Shown here piece by piece: positions 52,860 to 64,000 of a stretch of DNA of 64,000 nt (positions within the stretch are counted from its first letter, which is position 1; every line of letters starts with the position of its first letter). A program made the position numbers and the translations under genes. The DNA is from Cruorifilaria tuberocauda (lineage: Eukaryota > Nematoda > Chromadorea > Rhabditida > Onchocercidae): NCBI GenBank assembly GCA_013365365.1, contig JABVXU010000039.1:1-64000 (forward strand), given 5' to 3'. The notes below the pieces were generated by a model. That model did no database searches and was not told the origin of the DNA. It saw nothing but the letters and a program-made list of their open reading frames with translations.

Positions 52860-54047
52860 TTAAATCCTTGTATTATTTTTTATCAGTGTTTTGCGTACTA
52901 AAGGATATAATTTCAACGAATTTTCTGTGGCTACAGCAATAGCATGTCTTAGCTGGTGAGATTCTGCAATTCCAACAAATTCACAACACGCTAACTGATT
53001 TAATGACGGCAACATGCCAATCGTAACTGAAAGATGAGCATTTCTGGGGAATTCCTCTGACTCAGCTACAGAAGATAACGGAAATGAGCTGGTTGACGGA
53101 TCAACAATAATGCGGCCATCTGCCAACATAACAATGTGAGCTGCTACACAAACATCGTAAACTTGGATACCAGAATCGATTAAAGCCAATGAAGAAGCTA
53201 TTAAAGCAGCTGCCAGAACACCGCCATCATCATTGAGAATTGTTATTTCAACATCAATCTGCGCTTTACAAAATAATTCTAAACAAACAACTGATCGTAA
53301 CGCCGATTCCACCGCATTACGCAATCCACTGTTTACTTTATTTGAAACTGAAAAAAAATTTGGACCTGAAATTCAGATAAATATCGAAATAAACACTTTT
53401 AAATTTTCAATCAAAATTATCTTATCGACACAAATATATTATAAGAACGTTCCACGAACATATTAAACAAGAATGGTAATCTATGCGGAGAAATAAAAAA
53501 TACACCAACTAGTGGAGAAGCAGAAATAAAAGTAGGTCACCGAAAAGAGATAAATTCGATTATGTGTGACACTCATATTTTTATCCTCTTCTTGAGCGCT
53601 TAAATTATCGGATAAAATATTACTTCACAACCACGAATAAATTGTTGTAAGCGTTAACATGTAATACTTTTAGAAAGGATTAGTTGCTTGACTGCTTCGA
53701 TATTTCAGTTTTAGAATTATTCAAAACGCTGAGGAAAATATGCAATAAATACCTGTGACATCACTGCTTTCCGCTGAAATATTCTTCAGAAAGACATAAA
53801 TTTGCCCTTCCGTTGGATCAACATCGACATTTTTTGTTATTTCTTTAGGACCGTCAACTGAGCAAATAATTTTCGTTGAACCAAATTCAACATAGGCTGT
53901 ACCTTTCTGGTCGTGTAAGGCACCTATTTGCATTACAATAGGTCGGAATGTGTTCGATGCGTTTTCCAAACTCGTTCCAGCTTCCTCAATTCTCTGTCGT
54001 TTTAAAAGGCTATTTAAGGGTACTGGCTTCACCGATAAATGCTGCAT
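52860..54047 (-). CDS. EXOSC6: RNA exosome subunit MTR3 / EXOSC6 (RNase PH-like)
   Basis: Exons: 54047-53753 and 53365-52860; about 266 residues. RNase PH fold landmarks: FRPIVMQIG, KGTAYVEFGSTKIICSVDGPKE, then AQIDVEITILNDDGGVLAAA, LIDSGIQVYDV, MLPSLNQLACCEF and a final helix ENSLKLYPLVRKTL. The order and the short C-terminal domain match MTR3/EXOSC6 better than RRP41, RRP46 or RRP42. In animals this subunit pairs with RRP42 in the catalytically inert six-subunit ring that channels RNA to the nucleases. The second exon has two in-frame acceptors 18 bases apart (TTTCAG at 53366 and at 53348). A TTTCCAG acceptor two bases before the ATG is consistent with spliced-leader addition. It is the first of three co-oriented genes. 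Confidence 0.9.
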
Positions 54048-56518
54048 AGCTGGAAAAGAAAGAAAAAAATTCAATCAATTTAAAAGGATTCAATAAAAAA
54101 TCGATTCAATATGATGGACAAAAAAAGATGTCTCCTTGACTCTGTCCTATATAAGATTTCATTCATTAACAATACCAGTAATAAAGTTCCGAGTATATTT
54201 CCCTTTAAAGTAATCACTTGAAATTTCGTTTGCTTATATTGCAATAAAATTTAATTTGTTAATTTTCAACAAGCAACGATGTTTTGATGAAATTTAAAAT
54301 GTATTTTCAATACCTAAGAAAACTACACCTCATTACATGCGCAGAACAATTGCTAAAACTTAAATTTGTCGTGATAAGTAAGCTTAAGTAAGCTTAGTAA
54401 ACTCTTTTTAAGTAAATTAAAAATAATAAGTAGACTTTAAATCAACCTCTAACACACTTGCCCTAACAAAGAATATATTTGAAAAAAAGTTGAATTGACC
54501 CGCGAAATCTGCGTGACCACCTCGTTCCGAATTTGGTCCAAATCTTCATCCTCATCCGTCCTTGTGGCTTGTTCACGCGGGTGTTCAGGCGTGTGGGGCG
54601 CGTGGGGCGTACGTCATGTCTATGACGTGTTTTACGTGACAGTGCTTCAGGTGATTAGAATGGGAAAGAGATAGTAAAAGTTATTGTATCGTAAAACAAA
54701 AAGCATAACTGAATTTTCGTTGAAAGAAATAACAGAGGAAAAGAGTGCATGTGAGCGTGTAATGTTATAAGAGTGAGCAAGAGATTGGTAGTATCCTGAA
54801 AATACAATTATGGAACTTTGGAAGTACTAATACATTGTAAGAAAATGAAACATAAATAACAATTATTTGAAGAGAGAATAGAAAGCGATAAAATTGTAAA
54901 AGACGTATGGTATCCTATGATATACAAAAGTGTGTCACGTATAAAGTATATACGCATATTGTGGAGAAGTAGTAAAAAATAATAGTTAATAGTTCGCTAT
55001 TAGTTAGTTAATTCGATTAAATTAATTCAAAATTTAAGTATAATTAATGGATGGATTAAGAAGTTCAAAAAAATGATAATCTAAGTGATTTCAAATTTTC
55101 GCTTAGTTAACTTGAGTAAGACTGACACTTCGCTTGAAAATTTCATGAAATTAAGTTGACTTAGACTAAGCTAGAAAATTGCGAAGAGTTACGTGAAATC
55201 AAGTAAATCACATTTAACGCATATATTGACTTCAAATACTTGTGAAATCATACTAATTCACGATTAAGAAATTTTTTGAGCAACTTAAGTAATAACTAAC
55301 GCAGAAATAATGTCTAAAAAACTAACGTTTAAAAAAATAATGTCTTGACAAAGTGGGGGAAGATATAATAAGAGCTGTCTACGTCGTTTTAATTTTCACG
55401 CTAAAGACGTCGTCTTAAGCGTCAAAATTAAACTTCTCTTTTCGAACGACTGAAGTATTTTCAATATGTGTAGAATTTTTTTTGAATTTTAGCAACATAA
55501 TTATCCAGCTGTTTCAAGAGAAAGTGAGTATTCAGTATTTTTTCAAATCAATGAATTTTTGTTTAATGTTCGTTATGGAAGTTTTAGATCCTGACATAAT
55601 TAAAGATAAATGGAAGACAGAGAGAGGCGAAATTGGCAGTAAGATTCATTGTATTATTTGCTGATTTATTTTTTACTCTTTTTGAAACTGTTGGCTTTTT
55701 ACGCGGAACAAGAAATTAAATTATTGATATTTTAGTAAAAAATTACGGTATTTCATTATTAATTAAAAAGTTATAAGTGCAAGCTTTATCATAAACGAAT
55801 AAATTAGACGAATAAGCCTGAAAATCGACGTACACAATTGGAAGTTTTTTTAAAGGATACTTGAAAAAAGTTAACAACTCGAGATATCTTAGTTGAATTG
55901 AAAATTTTGACTATTATCAATTTTTACTTAACTATTCTTTGAATTCACGGTAACGGCAGAAAAACAACTTATCATCTGAAGGAAAAAAGAATAAAAATAG
56001 AGTAAAAATAGAGACGGTAAGTATGATCATTACTTCCATATACTGTTAACATCACGGAAACATGTATAATTAAAGGGAATACGTTTGAAATAATGGATAA
56101 ATGTTGGATGACTTACGTCAAATATGTAATTGTTTTGAAATGCATTAAGTTTCCTTCAATTCGATATTGAATTTGATGTATCTATTGTGGTTTAATACAA
56201 TATTAAAAATGTGTATTAAGTTTTTAAACTTATCAATTGAATTGATTTTACTTAAATTGAAACTATAATTTATTTTGAATTCAATTATAAATTGATCTTT
56301 CTTTTTTTTCAAAATTATCATTTTTATTTCATAAAGCAAAAACTATTTCCGGAAGGAATCATTTGGGAAAAAAGGAAATGTGATATTATGATAATACAAG
56401 CATAAATAAACTTTCAAACAAATTGGCGCAGGCTAGCCTTTTATTTCCCTTTTCCTCTCATTATTAGCTATATTTATGTGTGAAATGAATGTAAATTATT
56501 TGTGTTTGTGAATGATAA
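54048..56518. other. Divergent promoter region with GC-rich island
   Basis: It lies between MTR3 (minus) and the TGF-beta ligand (plus). A GC-rich block at about 54498-54655 stands out from the AT-rich surroundings: it carries GCGTGTGGGGCGCGTGGGG and a palindrome with two TGACGT half-sites. The rest is AT-rich; an ORF at 55482-55664 is unsupported. Confidence 0.55.
54611..54628. promoter_or_regulatory. Palindrome of two CRE-like half-sites
   Basis: ACGTCAT at 54611-54617 and ATGACGT at 54622-54628 are perfect reverse complements around GTCT. TGACGT is the half-site bound by CREB/ATF bZIP factors. It is about 565 bp upstream of the MTR3 start codon, in the GC-rich block; TTTACGTGAC follows at 54631. 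A regulatory role is inferred. Confidence 0.4.
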
Positions 56519-58117
56519 ATGTTTCATTACTTTCCGATAGGCTTAAATCTACTCACTGCAACGATAATTTTCTCTTCTATTTATCAAATCACTGAACAAT
56601 CATTGCTATCGTTATCATCCTTATCGATTGTATTAATATCTGCAAACTTACCAATGTTAACAAAATCATGTTCTTCAAGAAATTACTTATATGAAGTAAG
56701 TGCAAATTGAATCAGAATTTTAGTTTAATTCCGTATAACTAAATTATATTTCAGCACTGTCAAATGTTTTGTGTAAAGTTGAAATCCTCAAGTTTTAAAG
56801 TTAAATCCTTAAGTTTTAAGTTTTATTTCACTGATGGAATTTTATCATCTTTTGTTAAGAATTCATGAAAAGGATTCCTGTATCACTTGATAAAGGTATT
56901 CTCCTTTGTTGAGAATAAACTGAATATTATTAATTTCAGATTTTTTTACTGTTTTAATGAATTGCATTGAAAGTATTCTTTGAATGTAAAACAGATCTTA
57001 AGTTTGTTTTCTTTTTTTTGAAAATTTTTATCCTTCTTTAAAATGTGTGAAATAAAGGAATGAAATGATATTTAAAAGCTCAAAGTATATCACAATATGT
57101 TATTTATTAGTTTGTTAAAATTTTAAGAAGTATATTTCAGCAATGTCAAATACCAATTCATCAAAGTATCAAACATATTGTTGAATTTAACAGATTAAAT
57201 TCTTCTAGTGATACAGGTGAAAACTATAAATTGATATATGACAATTCCATTTTGAGAGTGTTATTCAGAACTTCAAATTTAAAATCTCTGGAGTTCCAAG
57301 AAATGCTGGATAAGCAATACTGGATTGTTAAACGTAATTACCACTATGAGATTTTTATAGAATGTGAAAATGTTCGAAAAAGAAGAGCTGATGATCAAGA
57401 TTGCAGTGCCGGATTCTGTTGCTTAAAAAGTGTATATTTTGATTTTCACAAAAACGGTATGAAAAATGTTGTCAGTCCACCAGGGTATGTGAACTGATTT
57501 TATTAATTTTAGCAAATGCAAGATTTCTTTTAGCGTAATTATTTTTAGAAGAAGAGAAGGATTAATAATTTTGAAATAATATCAATATTTCATTCTTAAA
57601 TCCAGATATTTATCACTTTTAAAATTTCTCCATTTATATAATCGTAAAGTTGATTTTTACAGATTCCATATGAATTTCTGTGAAGGACAGTGCGGTGAAC
57701 AACATGAAAATTATAATCGTGATAAGTTAATTTTACAAGATAAAAAATTCCATCCAGATAGTCCGTTTACGAAAAGACTATCCTGTTGTATACCAATTAA
57801 ATGGTCATCAATTGAGGTTATAATTAATAACTGTTAATTATATAATATATCAACAATTTTTCCTCAATGAAATCTAGAAATCTGTCGCAAAAAGTAGAAG
57901 TTCGAAAAATGGGAATACTTATAAAGTTTTCTTATCGTTTGAAAAAGATTGTTTTACGATTTGATTCATTGGAAACATTTATCGGTGTTTTATTATAACT
58001 TTCGAGAAAGAAGAAATGATAAGAGTAACGTTTCAGATTGAGGAAGAAATAAATGGTGATATAGCTAATCAGACATTAAAAAATGTCAAAGCAACGAGTT
58101 GTGGCTGTGTAATTTAG
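56519..58117 (+). CDS. TGF-beta superfamily ligand, nine-cysteine type
   Basis: Exons: 56519-56695, 57141-57484, 57663-57816, 58037-58117; phases agree, giving about 251 residues. An N-terminal hydrophobic stretch (LNLLTATIIFSSIY) is a likely signal peptide. The prodomain is short (about 120 residues). R-K-R-R is a furin-type cleavage site, followed by the mature cystine-knot domain: DQDCSAGFCC, FDFHKNG, GFHMNFCEGQC, SCCIP and a final SCGC. Nine cysteines and the FCEGQC motif fit the TGF-beta/activin branch (as DAF-7-like ligands) rather than seven-cysteine BMPs. The tryptophans usual after the first strand (W-x-W-I) are absent. Nematode ligands of this group control larval arrest, growth or axon guidance; which ortholog this is cannot be told by eye. 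A near-copy of the exon 2 acceptor lies at 56745. Confidence 0.88.
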
Positions 58118-58996
58118 AGTTTGCAGTTTTGCTTTCAGACATTCAAACTGTAGTATGAAAGAAAGTTAAAAGAAGAAATGCTATTCACATATTTCACATT
58201 TGCTATTATTGAATTCATTTTTGCACTGGAGGCATTTCTTCAAACAGTTCAGAATATATAATCCATACTTGTAAATGATATCTAAAAGAAATCAGACCAA
58301 GCAGATAGTTTTTTTTTTTCACTAATAATAAATTAGTATTTCACTTCCTGAAGATTACAGAATACTATGATATTTCAGGGTTCTAATATACATGAGAAAT
58401 TTTTCTACATTTTATCCAATCATTTGATCGTAAAATTTTCTACCGATAAGTTGGAAATTTTAAAGAATGTAGGAAAAGAAGTAATTTATTTTATCTTTTT
58501 GATAATACTAACAATAATATATTGTTCATGCTATCCTTCACAATTTTTAATCAATTAATTTTTAATGCATTCTGTTTTATTTGAACAAAATGTTTTTTAC
58601 ATTTTGTAAAGTTCATATTGTCTGTATGGTATTTATTATCATCTTTATCAATTTGATCTTATCATCAAATCAATATCGAGAGCTGCTTCAATTATCCATC
58701 AATCAATCAATCAATCTCAATCAAAATCAATCAATACCTGCTTATCTGTGAATCAAAAATAGTTTATTCACATGCAGTTGTTCCAAAAATTTAAAGAAGT
58801 TTGTGAATATTATCAAACATTTGTTGCCAATCAAATTAAGTAAAAATAATTGACATATGGATTAATTTCCAGAAATTTTTGTAAACTGTTTTCATCGCAA
58901 GCAATAATTGTAATTTCTTCAAAATGGCATAGTTTTAGTGTGATAAATAAAAATTATTAGGATGGCATTTTCTAATGTGAAATTAACATTTCTAAC
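58118..58996. other. Intergenic, TGF-beta ligand to DC-STAMP gene
   Basis: AT-rich. A run of CAAT units (CAATCAATCAATCAATCTCA-like) lies at about 58699-58735. The ORF at 58367 has no support. Confidence 0.6.
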
Positions 58997-61900
58997 ATGA
59001 ATTTATCATTTTCCGGTTGCAAAAATTTTGTATTTTTCGATTTCTTACAAATGCTTCTTATAATTTTAAATTTAAATATAATAGAAAGCAAAAATAAAAT
59101 GATTGTTATGAAATTATTTTTTCACCTAATGTTCGGTTGTTTTGAAATGTTTGATAAATTATTGAAAGAGCCATATCGAGAAGAGCGACGAATTCGGCTT
59201 GGCCGTTCAAAATTTATTGATATTTTCTTCTACAGTGGTGTTTATGATTATCGTTCGCTAAGAATTTTAATTAATTTTCCAATTGGATTTCTAATCGCTT
59301 TTTTGCTTTACAAATTTGGTTAATATTATCTCTCGTTTTTTTTTGAAATTCAATCTGAAATTTTTTTTTAAATTTATTGGAAAATATTTAAATTCTAGCA
59401 AAGTTTGATATTCCACTCATTGTTTATTGATTGATTAATAATATTAATCAATCAAATTTTCTAATCAAAAGATTAAATTGAAATATTTAATAATTTATAA
59501 CAAACAATTAGCGAATCGATAAATTTCATTTCCGAAACATTAAATAGCAATTTTATCGATGAGAATTTGAATATCTTAGCTTGGTATCAAATTAATTTTG
59601 CTGAATTTGATAAGATTGCGGAACAGATCTTGAAATGGTCACTTATTCTGGCTTGTGCAATAACATTTTCAATCAATCCGGTTGCTCATTTCTTCTTATC
59701 AAATTTTTATCAGAAACAAAAAAATTCTCAAGAGCAAATGATCGAAATAGCATAATTTTCGAACTTTTCCCAAATTTCAATTTAATTCAATTAAATTAAA
59801 AATTTGAAGAATTAGAGAAATGATCGGATTCTTTTATAGATATTTCGATGCGCAATTATCTGCGTACTATTTGGCGCATTGGGTAAAAATGGCCAAAATC
59901 TTTTGACAGTTGTAGTTTTCAATAGTTTAAGTTCTGGTCCAATTGATAATATTGTACAAAATTTTCAAATAAGTGCAAATACGATAACATGTCATATCAA
60001 GCGAAAGGAAGATATGATAACGCAACGTGTTGTCATGGCCACTGGCCCAATTGAAAGTTTCATGGCCAAGCAATTTGGTGAGTTCAACAATGAATAAATA
60101 TTTCTAATTTCTTACTTTACAGAATTATAAATGATTTATTACAGAACAAAATTATTCATTCAGAAGCATTATCGGTTTAAAATATTGAAAGTATGTTTGA
60201 AACTTAAAAAATGTGCCAAGTTGGAAATTTGAAAAGTATGCGTGAAAAATTTTAAATTAGGATTTCTAGCTTTGAAAAAAGTTTGAGTATTTAAATCGTG
60301 GTTCTTAGAAATATAAATCAGTAGTTACTTAATTTAACAAAATGAATTATTGTCATCCTGAACAGTTAATACAATCATCTTTTTATTAATTATTTACCTC
60401 TTTCTATTCATGATTTTTAACTCATTCGAAACAAAGTAGAGTATATCTTCTAGTTTTTAAAGAGTGAAAAAACTGATTTCAGGTAAATCAAGTTCAAAAG
60501 GGCGAAAAGTGATTTCAATGTTGAAATCGTTAGTGGAACCAATTGAGTACGATTTCACGTTAAGTGATGAAGATAAAGCTTTGGCAGCAACAATCGATGC
60601 TGCTGAGGTTTCTTAATTAAACTTAATTATGATAAGAGAAAAGTTTGATAAGAATTTTAGAAAACACTTTCGGATAATTTAAATGTAATTCAAGACAACA
60701 TCTTTTCACCATTATTTCGAGATTATTCAAGACGAAATTGATTGCTAATCAAGTATTAATTACAAACCGTAAACAGTAAGTAATTAATTATTCGTAAGAA
60801 AAAAAATTAATTCTCATGAAGATTGAGAATATCGTAGAATTACTACTAAATATTACTTATAAGATTTGTATTGTAATTTAAGATTGTTGATAATTTAGCT
60901 AATCATCAAATTAAATGAATCACATTTTCTCTGGAATAAAATCATTTTACAAAGTTTTGAACTAAATTATACTTGATTTACAGTTGTGGGGATGATCATA
61001 ATGTGTTTTCATTAAGGTTCTACAACAACGTGATACAATGCTAAACAAAGAACCGGAAGATGTAAAAGGTGAAACAGGAGATAAAATACAGAAATCGGTA
61101 GTACCGGCTTGGAAAAAAATGAAGTCTAAAGTTCGATTCATTTAAAAGAAAAAAAAATTATGAATTTTAGAATTTATTCAACAAATTTGAATATTTAAAT
61201 ATTTTATTAAAATATTTCAACTATAGGATGATAAGGATTGATTTCACAAATATGTGATAAGCATTAGGGATACTTATATTGATAAATAAATTGATCCTAA
61301 TTATCTTTATTCCTAATTACCTTCCTTATTAGCTTTCCAAATTGCTATCAATGCGCATGCATTATCAATGCAACGAAGTGTTTGATAAGGGTGTGAAAAA
61401 ATGTCATGATACATTTCGTGATATGAAGGTTTTACATATTATTTCTTTTATAAAATGTAATCTTTGAAATGAAAGTAATTAATTAGGACTTAAATTTAAA
61501 ACTAAATTAGATTTAAATTAAATTATATTAATATTACTTTTTATTAATTTAAACTCAGAATTAAATTTAAAGTTACATTAAAATAATTAAAAAGTAAAAA
61601 GGAATATTTAATTGCAAAAAATAATTCAAGAAATATGTAAAATTCATGAGACCAAACTAATTTTACAAATAACAAAAATTAGAAGATTTAGAAAATTTAA
61701 TAATTTTAAAATTCATTTAAAATATTACGGAAAATGATGATACTTTTAGAACAAATGTTACTCTATTCTATGGTTTATACCGTTATTCAGAGGTCAAATT
61801 TGTGATAAATTTGATATACTTCAAATATGTCAAGTTTCAAAAAAGGTTCATTCTTGAATATGAATTTTATTGAAATTTTCCTACATAACTACTTGTATGT

Positions 61901-63650
61901 TTATTTGAATGATACGGTCGTTACTTATAAGCTAAAGTTAAACGCTAATGATTTTCTCAGTCGTCCTATCTGATAATTTGTTAATTGAGTAATTTCAGTT
62001 GAGAAAGTTTAATTCATCAATTTCAATATTTAAAAATGATATAAATTAAAGGTATCTGAAGCGGTAACATTTTGTGATCAAATGACCAATCAGGTGTTAT
62101 CAAGAACGAAAAATTTAGACAGTGATTTAACAGATGCGCATAATTTAACGGAAGATATTATGGATCATCTTCGCGTCAATGTATCACTTTCTACCTTTTA
62201 AATTAGCAATTAATTAATGAAATTTAAAAATGAAATATTTTAGATGCATTATCGAGCAATCGTTGAACCTCGAAATGTACGAATTTATGGAATAAAAGAA
62301 GTGAAATATCGAATTGCTCAAAATTTCCGCTTATTAAAAGTTAATTTTTGAATTTTGTTTCAAAATTAATAACATACAGTATTACTATTTTATGTTTTAG
62401 GAAAGTAAATGATAATTTACATTTAAAATAACTGTTACTAAAATGATAAAGTGATATAATTATCCTTAATTCTAAAATATCACAAGCCTAATCGATATTT
62501 AAAATGAGCTAATAATAAATTATTAAAAAAAAATTTTGCTATAATGGATATTTAAAAAAAAAAAACAATTTTGCAGATTATCTTGGTAACGTTAAAACAA
62601 ATTTTGGGTTGTTTATTTGTTATCATGATTTATACCATATTTCGTAATTCTGTTAAAATGATACATGATTATTTGAATAATATTGATTTCGATAATGTCT
62701 ATTTAACACCTTATTTTTGGCATATTGATCGTAAACGTAAAAATGAGGGAAAATTATTTTTATATCAATTAAGTAAAGCTGAAATGCATGCAAATAATTT
62801 GATGACACCAATTTCGTAAGTTATTTTATTTCGAAAAAAGAAAATTTTGAAATATTACATATTTTTATCAAGTATGATTGATTCAGTGTTACATTTTTAC
62901 TTTATTAAAGTTTTATTTGTCAAGTAAACGTTACGTCAAATTGATCTGTCTTTGATAAATTTCAGACCTCCAACAAAAGCAGAAATACGTGCTTCATGGT
63001 TACCACTTGCAAAATTCATGTTTATATTTATCACAGCTTCATTTGTTGTATTTGTTGATTTTGTCTTTTACAAAGTTATTTACAATGTAAAAGTTCATTT
63101 ATGGCTATATAAGTTATTGGAAAAATTACAGTAATAAAGATTCGTTCAAGTTTAAAGTTAAATTGTTAAAAGAAGAATTTAGCAAATCTATTTAGGTATA
63201 TTTAAGTTTCTTGAATGAATCTAATCATTATTTATTTCAGATTTCTAAATATACGTCGAAATATGTAACAAGCACGGATCAACAATTCTTCAGCTTTAAG
63301 GCAGTATTTTTAAAAATAAAAAGTTTAAATAACCTTTTGCTGCTAACATTCTAAAATTATCTTATTGAAATGTTTTTATTATCAAACAATAGAATATACT
63401 ATTTGATAATAATATTTCTCTTTGTTGATTTTAAAGTCTAAATGATGAAGTATGCCTTTATTGATTGATTCAGATAGAGGGAACTGGATTTATAGCTGAT
63501 TTAGTAAAAGAGTTGCTTAATTTTGATTATGCGAGCAATCGAAATACAACAGTTTCGCTAGAGGAATGCATTTATGATCCGGTATCACCGGATTGGTCAT
63601 ATGTCGGAAAATATATTTACTTCCCACTTGGAATAATGTTTCTTCTTCAG
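58997..63650 (+). CDS. DC-STAMP-domain sperm protein (SPE-42/SPE-49-like), 3' partial
   Basis: Exons: 58997-59318, 59512-59680, 59840-60077, 60483-60607, 61017-61130, 61333-61428, 62052-62180, 62244-62339, 62577-62815, 62966-63086, 63241-63303, 63474-63650; then it runs off the window. Membrane segments: FPIGFLIAFLLY, LKWSLILACAITFSI with CAIICVLFG, LKQILGCLFVIMIYTIF, FMFIFITASFVVFVDFVF and YFPLGIMFLL. Family landmarks: GKNGQNLLTVVVFNSLSSGP, CNEVFDKGVKKC, PPTKAEIRASWLPL and IEGTGFIADLVKELL. The family includes worm SPE-42/SPE-49, fly sneaky and vertebrate DCST1/2, sperm membrane proteins needed for fertilisation. Worm members end in a RING-like cysteine region, not reached here. The exon 1-2 junction does not agree in phase as drawn (1 + 1 nt), so one boundary is wrong or a small exon is missing. 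Confidence 0.87.
59427..59455. repeat. 29-nt perfect palindrome in DC-STAMP intron 1
   Basis: TTGATTGATTAATA at 59427-59440 and its exact reverse complement at 59442-59455 flank one A. It sits inside the intron whose splice phase could not be reconciled. Confidence 0.9.
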
Positions 63651-64000
63651 GTATGAATAAATGAAAATTTCATGTTATATTTCTCGAGATTGCTTTTCTC
63701 ACTTTTCTGTTTTAGCTTCAAATTTCAAAAAGTTAAATAAATTGAATTGAAATTAATGAATGCAAGTTGAAATGAAATGAAACAAATAAAGTAATTTAGT
63801 TGTAACGGAATTACAACTAAAATTCTAATTCAATTTGCAAAGAATCTCCCATTTTATCCTCACTAAATATTGTGAGTTTAAGTAATTACTTTATATTTAA
63901 GTAATTATGCAACATCGCTTCATCGTTCTCCGATTGAATTTAAGACATCTCGTCAAAAATTTTAAACAACAAAACAGGAATTACAATAATTCCAATCTTT
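63651..64000. other. Probable intron of the DC-STAMP gene
   Basis: Begins GTATGAAT directly after an open exon. No further exon is visible before the window ends. Confidence 0.6.

Overview
The window looks like nuclear DNA of a parasitic nematode, most likely a filarial (Spirurina) worm. It is very AT-rich. Genes are cut into many short exons with TTTCAG-type acceptors and GTAAG-type donors, and intergenic DNA is full of A/T runs, microsatellites and short tandem repeats. Some proteins are typical of nematodes (a secreted protein with two ShK domains, a SPE-42-like DC-STAMP sperm protein); the others are conserved animal housekeeping genes. No RNA gene, transposase, virus or CRISPR array was recognised. 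Most ORFs in single frames are fragments, so the gene models were joined by hand. For nearly every junction the phase was checked and the spliced frame stays open; the few junctions that fail are stated.

Layout. 1-9 kb: a minus-strand gene for a protein with a C-terminal GSKIP domain. 9-16 kb: an intergenic block with a 61-nt near-perfect palindrome, microsatellites, a 34-bp triplicated repeat and a CpG-rich patch. 16-20 kb: plus-strand WIPI2/ATG-18 autophagy gene. 21.4-22.9 kb: minus-strand two-ShK secreted protein. 23.6-25.0 kb: possible unrecognised plus-strand exons. 26.1-29.2 kb: minus-strand retinol-dehydrogenase-like SDR. 29.2-33.2 kb: intergenic, with one weak small-protein candidate. 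33.2-40.3 kb: plus-strand PHF14-type chromatin reader. 41.8-43.0 kb: plus-strand SDHAF3 (complex II assembly). 44.7-54.0 kb: three minus-strand genes in tandem, transcribed in the order MTR3/EXOSC6 (RNA exosome), a CCCH/RWD-like/CHY zinc-finger protein, and a TMEM72-like membrane protein. 54.0-56.5 kb: a divergent promoter region with a local GC-rich island. 56.5-58.1 kb: plus-strand TGF-beta-family ligand. 59-64 kb: plus-strand DC-STAMP (SPE-42/SPE-49-like) gene that runs off the end.

The genes do not form one pathway. The minus-strand trio is spaced by about 0.6-0.8 kb and could be a loose operon or only a co-oriented cluster. I found no clear new biological system. The observations most worth following are: the WIPI protein reads F-T-R-G where the family has F-R-R-G, the motif that binds PtdIns3P; the 61-nt palindrome; an ~80-bp element copied 840 bp apart in two introns of the CHY gene; and a combined CCCH/RWD/CHY architecture.
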